A stretch of DNA of 64,000 nucleotides, from positions 1,860,001 to 1,924,000 of the forward strand of contig NW_026688628.1 of NCBI RefSeq assembly GCF_030445035.2. Direction: 5' to 3'. Shown in pieces: positions 34,490 to 46,977 of the stretch (the first letter of the stretch is position 1; each line of letters starts with the position of its first letter). Below the pieces are notes generated by a model. That model saw nothing but the letters and a program-made list of their open reading frames with translations. It made no database searches and was not told the DNA's origin. Both the position numbers and the translations under genes were made by a program. The DNA is from Dasypus novemcinctus. Lineage: Eukaryota; Chordata; Mammalia; Cingulata; Dasypodidae.

Positions 34490-36330
34490 TTTTTATTTTT
34501 ACATTTAGAATTACAATTTTCCTGATATTGATGAATTTGTATGTGACCAATTTGTTTCTAGATATGTCATTTGGTTCATTTTATTTCCTTTTCTATCCTT
34601 ATGATGAAACAACATTATTGTGACTTAAAAAAAAACAAGTAGAATATGCACTCCCATTTCACTCTCTGTCTTGAAGTTTGTCTTAGCAAAGATTTTGCAT
34701 TTGCTTTCATAGGAATGATTTAATAAGTTGTCATAGCCCCATAAAGTTGTGATTGTGATAACAATTGCATTGACTCAGTCAATCAATTTGGAGAATAATG
34801 ATATCATTACAATATTGAGTCCTTTCAACTATGAACATGGTTCATCCCTCCATTTATTTAGTTTTCTTTAAATTTTTCTCGATAACTTTATTATACAGAA
34901 GTCTTTCCAAACTTTCCTAAATATTATTTTCAGGCATTTAATACTTTCAAGATATTGCAAATATCATCTTTGTAAGATTCATTTTAGAAAGCCCTATGAC
35001 TTGCATATTTAAGAAGCTTTTATATTACCCCTGTATTCAGACCATTAAACTGAGTTTATAAAATCTTCCAGATCTTCAACTTATGCAATAAAATCCTTTC
35101 CAAATTATGTCAATTTTACTTTATCCTTCCAAATAATTATTCCTTCCAATCTTTTTCCTGCCAATATTGCATTGGGAAGGATCTCCAGTGCATTGTTAGA
35201 TGTGTTAATATTGAAGATTTTTGTTTCATTATTGATCTCCCAGTCATGAAATACTTCAATATGGTGTGAAATTTATGTTAGTTTTCAGGAAGTATCTTTT
35301 AAGAGATGAAGATGGTTCTCTTCTATTTCTACTTGGTAAGGTATGCTTTTGTTGTTTGTTCTAAAATCACTGGTGGGCATTGAATTTTATTAAATATTTT
35401 CCTTCATTCACTGAGATGACGGTTTCTACTTTTCAGGGGGCACATATACTGAATTACTTTGCTTTGTCATGATAAATCCTCTTTATAAAATATTGCTGGA
35501 ATTAGAGTGCAGATTATTTTTTTATTATATATGAGCTTATGTTTAAAAAAGCTAGAAACCTGAAATTTCTTATTTTTTTATGGCCTTATAAGATTTTGAT
35601 ACAAATGTTAAGCCGTAATCATAAATGAATAGAGATGTTTTCCCATTTTTGTCCTATTCCTTGGAAGAGTTTGAGTAAATAAGTATTATTTTTTCCTTGA
35701 AAGTTTGGTGGAATTCCCCAGTAAGGCCATTGGTCAATTTGAAAATTTATGAGAATGTTTTAAGCTATGGATTTAATAACTAAATAAGATACGAAACTTT
35801 TCAGATTTGTAATTTTGGGGGCATATTTTTTGGCAACTTTTATTTTTCTAGGAATAGGTGAATATGATTCATAATTTCAAATGTTTGGGCCTGTAATTAT
35901 TTATGCTAAGTTTTATGGTGCAAAATTCTGCACAGAAGGCACATTCTTAAGTCCTGGTATTATTTATTTTGCAATTTTTTGTTTATTCTTAATGTACCAT
36001 TCTAGGGATTATTAATATTTTTTTCTAAATCTGCTGTTCACTTTGACATTTTTCTCCTACCTGTGTTGTCCTTTATTAAATTTCTTTCTTATATTTATTA
36101 CTTTCTATCTTCTCTTTTCTTTAGGTTTTATTTGCTCTTATTAATTTTTCAATGAATAGTTAGTTCAGCTTTTTCATTTAAATATATGTACTAAATAATT
36201 TAAAAATTATATATTCTAGGATTATACATATTTTCTCCAAAGACAGCCTTAACTCTATCCCATAATAAGACTTTAAATGTAGCATTTTCAATTTCAAAAC
36301 ATTTTTATAAAAACTTTTATATTATCTAAA
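34490..36330 (-). mobile_element. Ancient L1 ORF2, antisense, inside the V2R intron
   Basis: The T-rich plus strand is the complement of decayed L1 ORF2, including the reverse transcriptase region ('tttggtggaattcccc' at about 35705). The upstream part near 36200-36330 contains 'ctatcccataataagac'. No frame is kept. It accounts for half of the intron between the last two V2R exons. Confidence 0.65.
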
Positions 36331-37524
36331 TTAAACAATAAGTTGTTGAAAATTATATTTCTTAATCTCCAAGCATGTGGGAGCTGCAGTTCATGGTTAC
36401 AGTATTCTTTATATGCACATGTAGAACATATACTTGAACTTATCTTGTACTGATGTGTACATGGATCATTTTCCCAAGTTGATTCACTGCAAGGTTATAT
36501 CATTAATCTCAACACATCTTTAAAAAATGAAATAATAGTATTTTAGAAAATTAAACCACATATTAATCAAGAAATGAAAATAAGAAATTTCCCACAATAG
36601 ATGTTATTCCAGTATGTAATATCATGAATATGCATGTAGTATCAGGAATATGTTGAATTTCAGAAATTATATTATGAAAGAAACAAGGCATAAGATTTTC
36701 TCTTCCATTTCTATATCATGTCTCAGTCTCCATTCCCAATATTCTCTGTGAGCTAGTCACAGTGAACCTTTGTTTTCCAGTTCTCTGAATCTCTGAATAC
36801 TACATTCAGTGGTGATTTACTTTTTGTCATTAATAATTCTGCCAAGAATTTATTGCCTTTCATTCATCTTACATAATACTAATGCTACTGTCTCTATGAA
36901 AAGCTCTGTGGAACCACTCAAACCTATGAATTTGCTGCCCCATAAGTTTCTGTACATGCACAAATGACAGTTTTAAGGATGGATACAAAGTGTCCCTATG
37001 TTTTGTCTCCTCAATCAGTTCCAAAATATGAGAGAACAGAAACTGAAACCCATTCATTGTGGGTGCATTATATTGTCCTCATGTGGCACACTTTAGAAGT
37101 ACACATTTCTAAAAATCATCACAAACTTTCTGAGCATCTGTTCTTCATCTCAGTGTAAGTCATGGAAATTGTTAAGATCCAAGCTTTTGATAAAATTTAA
37201 ATATCCTTTCAAACAGGATGAAAAGCAGGTAACAATGTATTAGTTACAATATAAGGATGAAACATAGTTTACTATTATGGAGTCAAGAAAAGTGTTTCTT
37301 AGAGATGACTTTGCCAGCAATGGGTATAAAGCTTATCAAATAAGCTAGATAAGTGCAGAGAAGGGGTATCATATCAATGGAAAATACTATTGATTATAAA
37401 ATTAAATTGCTAAATAAAGGAAGGATGAATTTTGACTCTGCAGTTTCCTAAATAATTTTAAATATCTTGTATGAGTGGGAGATATAAAGGAGAAGTGGGG
37501 ACTTTCTTCTGGGCATGAACTTAT
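36331..37524. other. Intronic sequence of the V2R pseudogene; nothing else recognised
   Basis: AT-rich, without a recognisable exon, RNA gene or named repeat. Confidence 0.4.
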
Positions 37525-37647
37525 CTGTCTCATTGGAAATCTCATTCTCTGGGCACACAGTACGAAGAGCAGGAGGCAGGCTTTCCCTCCTGAGAGGTTT
37601 TCATGAATCCAGAAACACACTTCTCACTGCATTCTGAGTGGGGAGTC
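37525..37647 (-). pseudogene. V2R pseudogene, cysteine-rich exon
   Basis: The minus strand reads CSEKCVSGFMKTSQEGKPASC and then, after a frameshift of about two bases near 37560, ENEISNETD. This is the exon that encodes the NCD3G-type cysteine-rich linker of V2Rs. The phase at its 3' end (g/at) fits the last exon (33951) exactly, giving NETDVEHC. The donor is ATAAGT where V2Rs have GTAAGT, so the splice site is lost. The acceptor is not clear, and the 5' limit is set from the usual exon length. Confidence 0.85.
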
Positions 37648-37971
37648 CAGGGAGAAAATCAAATACGTCTTAGTAACTGTGACTTTAACTCTCCAATAAC
37701 TACAGTGTTAGGGGTATAGAATTATCCACAAATTTAAATTTTAAATACATAAATCAGTTTATTTGATAGGATACCATTTTCATTGTACATGTGAAATAAA
37801 TAATATTTCATAAATATATTTTTGAATAAATGTGTTTTTTTCCATCCATTTGACAATGGGTAAGAAAAATTTTCAAATTGAAAGGTAAGTTGTTGAATAC
37901 CCAGATGTGGCCATTTACTGAGCAGTAAGGAGGAAGTAACCCCCCATAAAGAGATTTTCTTTATGCATAAA

Positions 37972-38223
37972 CTATGATGATTTGGTCATACTCACCTCTG
38001 AAAATCCTGCGTTCCACTCTATCATCTCCTCAGATACAAAATATTGTTGATTTTGTGACACATCTAAGGCAAATTGTCCTACCTTAGCTTTAAGACCAAA
38101 ACCTTCTGGAAATTTCCAAAAGTTAATAATGTCAAACCAGGCATCCAATTTCCTTGCCTCATCCAAATTCATTTGCTCACCAGCAGGATTTTTAAATTGC
38201 ATGTTCTTTAGAAATGGGTGCAG
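37972..38223 (-). pseudogene. V2R pseudogene, ligand-binding-domain exon (third from end)
   Basis: The minus strand opens after an acceptor (tctctttcag) with LHPFLKNMQFKNPAGEQ, then KLDAWFDIINFWKFPEGFG, KVGQFALDVSQNQQYFVS and EEMIEWNAGFSE, and ends at an intact GTGAGT donor at about 37987. The exon is open throughout and aligns with the exon of V2Rs that closes the Venus-flytrap ligand-binding domain. The preceding large exons were not found up to 44 kb on the right. They are either absent or too decayed. Confidence 0.9.
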
Positions 38224-38384
38224 CTGAAAGAGACATCATTTTGTGAGGAAGTTTGTCCAAAGATTAAAGACAGAATATCCAAATTAGGGAGCATCCATGA
38301 ACCTATGTGAACCCTGCTTCGTAACACGATTTTTTTATTAGCATTCAATAAAATAAAGAAATAAAAGTGAATGGAGGATAGATA

Positions 38385-39470
38385 GGGCAATATGGTGGCA
38401 AAGTAAGGAGCTCCAAGTGTCAGCTTGTCCTACAGAACAGTTAATAATAACGCAGAACTATCTAAAGCTTCTGTTTGGGGATCCCTGGAGACCTGTGGAG
38501 CATCTTGCAACATCTTTGAAAGAATGGAAGGAAACTGCTCATTATTAGATAAAGCAATAAAATAACAGGTAATAAAAAATGGAAAGAGCAATGAGCACAG
38601 TATTTTGCTGAGGATAAGATGGTTCAAATGGGAAATCCAAGAGAAAATGTGAATAGGAAATTTAATTGATAAGGCAGTTATCAAACAAATAAATACAACA
38701 GTCAATGGCTTTTCAATATTACAGAAATAGCTTATAAAAGCTTTTTGGGAAAATATGTATGATAGCAATAGATTTAAAATTTGTTGTGTCTCCTGTGAAT
38801 AAGTTCAAAAATCTCTATCAATGAATGCGAAAGTCTTAAAAACAGTATTGCAAAGATAGAACAAATCTATAAAATTTCTATAGAAGTTAACACAGGAGAA
38901 ATATTGTATGATTGTGCTATTATGTTGTGCAAATTCATGGAGTTAATAATTAGAAAATGGAGTGACAGTACAGAATGAATAGTTGATGGTTAATCTTTGC
39001 AGAATTGTAAAAATGGTGCTTGTAAATTTTTGGAAATGAATAGAAATGGAGAATGCACATCATAGTGTTAGTAACTAGCAGAGTTATATGGATAAGATAA
39101 AGGACAAAAAGTAAAATATAGGAAAATGTATAATACTAGAGGATAGCTAAAAAAATTTAACATTGGGTTATAAAACATAGTAAAACCTCATGTGAAATAT
39201 GAATATGGGTAATATTGCACATATAAGACCATTTTTTACAAAATGTAAATATAAATAAACTGGATAGACAGAAATAGAAGAGCACCTAGGTATGGCATGG
39301 GAAGCATAGAAAGACTGAGAGGTGATGAGTTTTCCCATTATTTCCTTTTATTACTATTATTACAATTTCTGGAATAATGAAAATGCTCTAATAATTATTG
39401 AAGTGATAAACACACAACCATGTGATTATACAAATATCATTGATTGTACCCTTTGGAATCGCATCAAAAA
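38385..39470 (+). mobile_element. Old L1/HAL1-like element, internally deleted
   Basis: It starts with an L1-type 5' end (atggtggcaaagtaaggag, about 38390). Its right part (39110-39460) resembles the 3' end of ancient L1 or HAL1 elements, with 'attgggttataaaacatag' and 'aaatgtaaatataaataaac'. The middle is unassigned. If it is one element, about half of it is missing. Family named from memory. Confidence 0.5.
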
Positions 39471-41639
39471 CCTTTTTAAATTTTGAAACCTGTTCCCCTG
39501 AGGTTTTAATTTATCAGTTCATTAATTAGACCATTGGCTAAAGAAATGGCATTCACATAAATCTAAAAACCTAGTTAGCTTAAATACCTAAATGAATCAG
39601 AATCATGCTGGAGTGGAAAATGTCACACAGATCCTTCATCTTTTAAACTTGGCCTGTCTGGCAGCTCAAGGAGGCAGAGAGGATAACAAGCAGGTTACGA
39701 TATAAAGATATTTCAAAGTATAACCAGCTGTCAACAGTAAGAAATCTGTCCATGCAAGTGAACCCCAGATATCTGTGGCATCTTTGTAGGAATATTAGCA
39801 ATTATATCTAGGGGAAAGAATCATTAGCAGACCCTTACTTTGGGGAAGAGGTGCATTTTTCTATAACCTCCTAGCAAAGCCCTAATGTCAGTGGATTGTG
39901 TTTCTAAGAAATATAAATTCATCCACTGCTGGTGGCAGGTAAGGCCAGAGGAGAGGCAAGGAGAGGGGAGTTTGGTGGAGAAGGATATATCCCTTATGTT
40001 CCAGAATTGGAAAAGAGAAAGTCATGAGGGCTAAAATGAAGAAAAATAGAATAGTCTCACTTTCCTTTGAAAGGAAAAATCAGTCATAAGTTTAAGGACT
40101 AGCTGGGATGTGGGTGAGCAGGTAGGAAGGCATGGACAATAATGTGGAGCAGTTGATCCAGCCATCTGTAAATTGACTAGGCATCGCTCATCATAACAAT
40201 GATGCAGAAAGTAATGAAAAAGGCACTTACTGTTGCAAATAGACTTCCTTGATAGGCTCAGCCAATCTAATGTATGTTAGAAATGTATAAAGGGGGAAAA
40301 GAAAACCCACAATAGTCAGATCTTTATCCCTAAATACACTGGGTTTCTTTCTCTGGAAACAGGTAGGATCTGTTAATCTCCATGCAGAAAGGGAAGTTGC
40401 AGGAGCAGGAAATGAAAATCAATGGGTACATGTCAGGGGGATCTCTAAAACTTTTTGCCCTGGGGTTCTGCATCTGAGGTTCTGTGCCAAGGTGAAAAAC
40501 AAGAGTTGGAAAATATGTTTTGGATTATCCTCCTTATACTTATGTTCTATGATTTCACCCAAGGCCATGGATAGTGAGGCCCCAGGGACCACCTTCTCTC
40601 CAGAAAGATTTAGTGCTATCCCTTGTCAATCAACCAGGCCCAATCAATAAACTGGTGCTCATTGCATCAGAAGGGTGTTCTGTCAAAAAGGGCTTATGTC
40701 AGTCAGGTTTTAGCTAAGGACATCCTGGAATCATGCACTCCATGGCCCAACAGAGGGATGGACAGCCTCACACAACTATGGTTCAGGTTAGGCAAACAAC
40801 ATGCCTCATAAGGTAAATAGAGATCTGCATACCATTCCTGTGATCGGAAACACCGACGATCCAATATCTCTCTGCCTGGGAAGCAGCAGTCTTGTGAAAT
40901 TCAAAAATTAAAATTGGTAGCTTAAGGTAAATGCAAAAATGAAATTACATTTTTAATTCCTAAAATTTGACACCCTTATCTACTCCTTAGCCCCTGTAAA
41001 CTATGTTAAAACCACAGATCAGCAAGTAATGCTGATTCATTTCTACACATACAGATAGTGTTCCCTAATATTTGCACTTGTATGGGAACATAGGGTTATG
41101 TCAGAAAAATTTAATTTTGTCACCCCAAAGCAGGGAACAGTAGTACCCCATAAACTCTTTACCATATCAAACATCAAAGACACAGACAACACCTATAATT
41201 TTTTATTACCCTGGAGTGAAAAATGAAGTGCTTATGGCCACTAACTTGGAAGGGAATTTATAGTTGTGCCCATCTCACAGGCACATACACTTACAAGTTA
41301 TTCAATTGTCAAGGCAGGAAGTTCTATGCTTTGGAAATACCACATCAAATGTACCTCCTCTGACTGTGGCCACTTAATGATCCTTGAGGCTGTTGATGGA
41401 GGGGTCCTATAACACTATAGAAATCAGAAAACATGGACAGACAAGGGGCTTTATCTCTCCATCCCTGGTAGTAGTGAGGTTCATACATAACGCATGTTCC
41501 ATTGTGGTTTTATTGCACTCATAGGTACTGGTAAGCTCATTACAATATTTGAGGGTATTGAGACAATTGTGTGGGGAGATGAATATTATGCTGAAGTTTA
41601 TTGGGATGTATGTGATCCAAGTGATTTGAATTGGCAGAA
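39471..41639. other. No gene or repeat recognised
   Basis: More than 2 kb with short chance ORFs only. Parts around 40200-41400 could be an old LTR-element interior, but I could not match any protein domain. Confidence 0.35.
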
Positions 41640-42520
41640 AGAGCTATCACAATGTAACTGTATTTTGCACCCTGCCAATGGGCCATACTTTGGAATTTAT
41701 GCTCCCCAGTGAGACAGAGTTAGACTCATTTGTGGTTTCCCTACACATAGCTCTTCTGCCTTTTCTATTTGAACCTATAGTTAGTACTAAACTTGATAGG
41801 TGTATGTCCAAGAGACTTAAATCTTTGGGCTGTCCATGTGTCAGTTGTCCTTAAATCTCAACTGAGTTCCAGCACCTACTCTCCAGTTCATTGGACTCAC
41901 CCAGGATGAGTATCAAGGAGATGATGATGGACCACATCCATCTCAGGGAACAGAGAGTATTTGAAACTGCTAGTCCTATCCATCAGCTGCATGGGATCTA
42001 AGACCCTTTCAATGAGAGGTGAGGTTAGCATCACCATCAGAGTATCCTCAGGATTGGGGAATGAAGATGGACTATAGAAGATTTATGGTTATTCCGCTAT
42101 ATATTTATTGTTATTATAGCAATGTAAGATCTTTTATCATTGAGGTGGAGACAATAGTCATCAGAGGCTCTGAGGGTAGGGAAGGGAAAAACAGGTATAA
42201 GATGGAGCATTTTGTGGACATTGGAATTGTCCTGAATGACATTGCAGTGATGGATACAAGCCATTATATATTTTGTCATAACTTACTAAATTGTGTGGGA
42301 CAGAGTGTAAGCTACAATTTAAAGTATAATCCACGCTTAATGGTAATGCTTCAATATGTGTTCATCAATTGTAACAAATCTACCATACTAACAAAGAATG
42401 CTGTTAATGTGGGAAAGTGTGGGAGGGGGAGGGAGTGAGACATATAGGAATCCCCTATATTTTTCATGGAACACGTATGTAATCTAAAATATTTTGAAAA
42501 AATAAAAAAAAATTTTAAAT
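41640..42520 (+). mobile_element. L1 3'UTR fragment, older subfamily (uninverted reference copy)
   Basis: The order of blocks is that of the distal L1 3'UTR: 'actttggaatttatgctccc' (about 41690), 'ttagtactaaacttg' (about 41780), 'aatgaagatggactatag' (about 42060), 'tcatcagaggctctgaggg' (about 42160) and the G-rich end (about 42420), followed by an A-tail. It is used above as the reference for the inverted copy at 10520-11290. Confidence 0.8.
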
Positions 42521-42934
42521 GTAACTAGTCATGCCCAACTGGCCCGCCCTTTGTTATATTTCAAGGATCAATGTCTCTTTATATAATTCATGATGAAACA
42601 AAGATGGCCATCTATGAAACTGAATTTCTTTCCTTTTAATTTTTGGATTGATGACTGAAATTTTGATTATTCTATTTTCCACCTAAGGTAGGAGTACGTG
42701 GAACCTTGTGGGATGAGGGATTGAAACTCCATGCATTGGCATGTGTCTGTAAAATATTGTATGCTTGTGGAGTAACTCATTTGGTCTGAGAGGGGATAAG
42801 TCTCAGAACTTGTGATGCAAATGTAACTCTTGAGGTCTCCTGAATTTGTTATGATTAAGGACAGGATTTTTTTAATGGAAAGGATGACTTCTGTTTCCAT
42901 CCAGAATGGTTATCAAATTGTGATGGTTAGGCTA

Positions 42935-43715
42935 ATGTGTCAACTCAGCCAGATAAATGTGCCAGGTTGTTTGGTCAAGCAAGCACTGGACGAATTGTAA
43001 TACAAGGGCATTTATGGATTGTATTAGTCAGCCAAAGGTGTGCTGAAGCAAAATAGTAGAAATTGGTTGGCTTTTATAAAGGGTATTTATTTGGGGGTAT
43101 TGGCTTACAGATACCAGGTCATAAGCATAAGTTACTTCCCTCAACAAGGCTATTTTCATGTGTTGGAGCAAGATGACTGCCAATGTCTGTGAGGGTTCAG
43201 GCTTCCTGGGTTCCTCACTTCCTAGGACTAGCTTCTCTCTAGGCTCAGAGTTCCTCTCTTCCTGGGGTTTGCTTCTGTTTCCTCTGTGAGCTTATATCCA
43301 GGGCTCCAGTGTAAGGCTTCAGTATTAAACTCCAACATCAAAACTCCAACATTGAAAACCCCCAACTCAGTCCTTTGTCATGCCTTTTATCTGTGAGTCC
43401 CCATCCACCAAGGGGTGGGGACTCAATACCTGAATGTCATAGCCCAAAGTCTTAATCATAACATAATCATGTCTAGGTACAGACCAGATTGTAAACATAA
43501 TCCAATATCTATTTTTGGAATTCATAACTTTGTCAAACTGCTACATGGACTTCAGTCTCTGGACTTTCATTGGAGCCCCTGGCTGCAGCCTGCCTGTGGA
43601 ATCTGGACTTGTGCATACCTATAGTCATGTGAAAGACCCTTATAGAACCTCTACATTCAGCAAATATCTCTTGTTGATTCTGATTCCCTAGAGAACCCTG
43701 ACTAATAGACACATC
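42935..43715 (+). repeat. Unclassified MER-type repeat split by an LTR-like insertion
   Basis: The outer parts (42935-43019 and 43546-43715) read as one repeat, from 'gatggttaggctaatgtgtc' to 'tagagaaccctgactaatag', an ending common in old mammalian MER-type repeats. Its middle is interrupted by 43020-43545. Family not determined. Confidence 0.5.
43020..43545 (+). mobile_element. LTR-like insertion (possible solo LTR)
   Basis: A 526-bp insert that starts TGTATTAG and ends CTACA (TG...CA), flanked by a near-perfect 5-bp duplication (tggat / tggac). It has no coding part, and its interior is CT-rich with repeated 'ttcctctcttcctgggg'-like motifs. A second, partial match to its last 70 bp lies at 32470-32540. 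Solo LTR is an inference; a non-autonomous DNA element is the alternative. Confidence 0.45.
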
Positions 43716-44720
43716 ATTAACTAAACACCTGTGAAATATCCTGAAATAATTCAAAGAAGGCACAGAGCAAATGAAAATATTTAGCCAGAGAAGCTTAAAA
43801 TGAGAAAAATCCAAATATTTACATAGTTTCAATAAGTTGTGAATAAGTTTCCAACACCAAACATCATTCTGACCAGTAACAACAGTCTTTTGTGAAAAAA
43901 CCTATGGTATAAGCTGATTCCAAGTCTTCCATGATAAAAATAACATTGAAAAAATTTTCCTCCAAAAATGCTCTTTATACCATGGGATTCAATGTAAGTA
44001 TTTCATATATAACAAACCAGTAGTTGTGATATTTGTAGATGGATGGTTACTTCCAAAGAAAAAGATGTACTCTTATAAAATGTTTGTAAAAATAGCAAAG
44101 TAGGTTATAAAATTCTACCCACAGAGTGGGAATAAAACTTGTTCCACATCAATCTGAATATCAAACCCTTCCAATGTCAACTTACTTCAAAAGCCAATCA
44201 TCACTAACAGTAATATAATGTAGGGGTCACTTCACTGTGTCCCAGTTACATATTGACCGTACAGTGTAACAAAGGGGTTGAACATATCAGTAAGCATTAT
44301 GATGCCCATTTCTCATTTATTCAAAAGAGATGTTTTTTTAATCATTATTAAACTAATTGAAATCATCAATGACATGCAGATACACTAAATCCCAGCAAGG
44401 AACCTACTATGATGGGAAATAAAGAGGTCATGCTTCAAACAGATACAGTGTTTGAAATACATTTTCTGGTCAGACAATTTACTTCAGAGGTCATTTGTAA
44501 ATGAGGACAGATTTTGAACTTGGTTTCTAAATGAAACTTTTTTCAATTATGCATAATATTGGTGAGATAAAGATAATTGTTCTTATTCACTTCTTTATGT
44601 TCTTCCAGAGGACAATCATATTGAATAAAGGGCCAGCAAAATGGGTACTCATTGCTTTCAAAAGTACTACAAAAATATGAAATAGTCTAATGACCAGGAG
44701 TTGATTGAAAGATAACATCA
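43716..44720. other. No feature recognised
   Basis: AT-rich DNA with no identifiable gene or repeat family. Confidence 0.35.
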
Positions 44721-44733
44721 AAAACCTACTGTT

Positions 44734-45143
44734 GGGAAGTGGACTTGGCCCAGTGGATAGGGCATCCATCTACTACATGAGAGGTCCATGGTTCAAACCC
44801 CGGGCCTCCTTGACCCGTGTGGAGTGGGTCCACATGCAGTACTGATATGCACAAAGAGTGCCCTGCCATACAGCGGTGTCCCTGCATAGGGGAGCCCCAC
44901 TCACAAGGAGTGTGCCCCCATTAAGGAGAGCCACCCAGCATGAAAGAAAGTGCAGCCTGCCCAGGAATGGCACCACACACACAGAAAGCTGACACAACAA
45001 GATGACACAACAAAAAGAAACAGGGATTCCCGTGCCACTGACAAGAACAGAAGCAGACAAAGAAGACACAGCAAATAGACACAGAGAACAGACAACTGGG
45101 GCAGGGGGAGGGGAGAGAAATAAATAAATAAACCTTTCTTTAA
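44734..45143 (+). mobile_element. DAS-SINE with TSD
   Basis: It has the tRNA-derived head (tggcccagtgg; ggttcaaacccc), the full body including the 'gctgacacaacaagatgac' block, and the (AAAT)n tail. The perfect TSD aaaacctactgtt lies at 44721-44733 and 45144-45156. Confidence 0.95.
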
Positions 45144-45156
45144 AAAACCTACTGTT

Positions 45157-45484
45157 TCAGATTTTTAAAAAAAGAAATTTTCAATCTCTTACTTGAATTA
45201 AGTTCATAAGTAAAGAAATAATGGGGAAAACAAGGGATTCTAAAACATGCAAGACACTTATGAGAATAAAATAAATGATCTCCTTCTCTTACTCAGCTGT
45301 GATATATAGGTGTGAGTTTATATCTAATAGAGGTATGGTTTTATCATTATCCATTTTAGTTGCATAAATCACAAAAAGACTTCCAGCCAAGATGGCTGAT
45401 AAGTATAACACAAACTCCAGAAATGATTTTTAGCAAAACCTGCTTCAGTATTTTCCAATGTGACAAAAAATTACTTGGGAAATG
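45157..45484. other. No feature recognised
   Basis: Short intervening sequence. A 'gccaagatggctg' near 45388 resembles an L1 5' end but has no supporting context. Confidence 0.3.
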
Positions 45485-45985
45485 AATCTTTCTTTTTCTT
45501 TCTTTCTTTTTTTTAAATGTCACACTAAAAAAACATGAGATTCCCATATACCCCTTGCCCCCCCCTCACTCCACTCCTCCCACATCAACAATCTCTTTCA
45601 TCATTATGGCACATTCATTGCATTTGGTGACGATATTTTGGAGCACTGCTGCACCACATGGATAATGGTTTACATTGCAGTTTACACTCCCCCCCATCCA
45701 TTCAGTGGGTTATGGCAGGATATATAATGTCCTGCATCTGTCCCTCCAATATCATTTAGGACAATTCCAAGTCCCAAATGCCCCCACAACACATCTCTTC
45801 CTCCCTCTCCCTACCCTCAGCAACTACCATGGCCACTCTCACCACATCAATGCCACAATTTCTTCCATTTCTAGCCACAAGAGTTCCACAGTAGAATATC
45901 AGCAAGTGCACTCTAATCCATATTTTATTCCTCCATCATGTGACCCTGGGAAGGTGATGTCTGCTACAGAACTGTTCAAGTAAAT
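45485..45985 (-). mobile_element. 5'-truncated L1 3' end, antisense
   Basis: The plus strand shows the T-rich tail, then the C-rich block and the complement of the distal L1 3'UTR up to the block equivalent to about 28130. It is in one orientation throughout and contains no coding sequence. Confidence 0.85.
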
Positions 45986-46054
45986 GAAGATTTTACGATC
46001 TTCAGCAACCAACTGTAATTACCTTAGAAATTCCTCTTTTCACTAGAGAAGATG

Positions 46055-46740
46055 CTTAATTCAAAACTAACTTCAAAAATCTACATGAGGCTTCCAGGTC
46101 AACGAAAAACAGTCAATGTGATTTTATTGCTCTGCTCCTTTAGCATGGGGACTAATGTGGAATGGCTTATTCCCATGGTGGATAGGCCATTCATTGCTAC
46201 AATGAGATCTCAATTAAATAACAATTTAAAATTCCATCATAATAAGCAGGAATTCCCAGGATGATAGTTAAAAAGAAGAAAGGCTGATTGGTGTGGCATT
46301 CTTCATATTTACCAACAATACTAAGGCCCCTACATCCCAAATAGCTGTCTTTTAAAACTGTATCATGGCAATCATGCAGGTTTCTTGGAAGGCCAAGCAA
46401 CATGATGGGGACCACCTGGCATGGAATTCATTCTCACTGAAAACACTTGGTATTCTTCCATGGCGTGGGTTGGCTCCTCCAAAATCTGCATCTCCAGTGC
46501 TTTAAGGGTGACAGCTGGAGAAGCAGCTCTGGCTTTCAGAATAGCCACCACCTCACTGGGATTTAAATTGGTCAAGTCTAGAGCATGGATAGTCAGCAGC
46601 TCATCACCACTCTTGATCCTGTCATCTCATGCAAGATGGCCATGAGGTGGCCCACTACTCACAAAGATGGGCAGTTCAGCACTCTTACTTTCTTGCCTCC
46701 AGCAACTGTCTTTCCAAAGGAATTCTGTGGCTCCTACCTG
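46055..46740 (-). pseudogene. Processed pseudogene of an LNX-type PDZ protein
   Basis: The minus strand reads as the C-terminal two PDZ domains of a Ligand-of-Numb-X ubiquitin ligase (LNX1/LNX2 type). Visible pieces are [80 protein letters not shown] and [10 protein letters not shown]. These lie in two or three frames, with stops and a gap in the last domain. No introns interrupt them across two domains, which suggests a retrocopy truncated at its 5' end. Family identification rests on memory of LNX sequences, and LNX1 versus LNX2 is undecided. Not functional. Confidence 0.7.
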
Positions 46741-46977
46741 TGAACGATCAGAATTTTAAAAACTATTCTTAAATATTTATGAATATCCTATCACTTGTTA
46801 GAGGTTCCTGTGTGCTGATTGAAGTAGAGAGGAGTGAGCATGGAAGGGGAGAGAAAGATATGAGGAAAACTGTTAGTAATTGATACTGCTCAGCCTGCAA
46901 AAAATGGGAGATGCATTCACTCAACAGAAAATAGAACCAAAAGGTGAATCTCAGAATGAATTTAAATGAAGTATATT

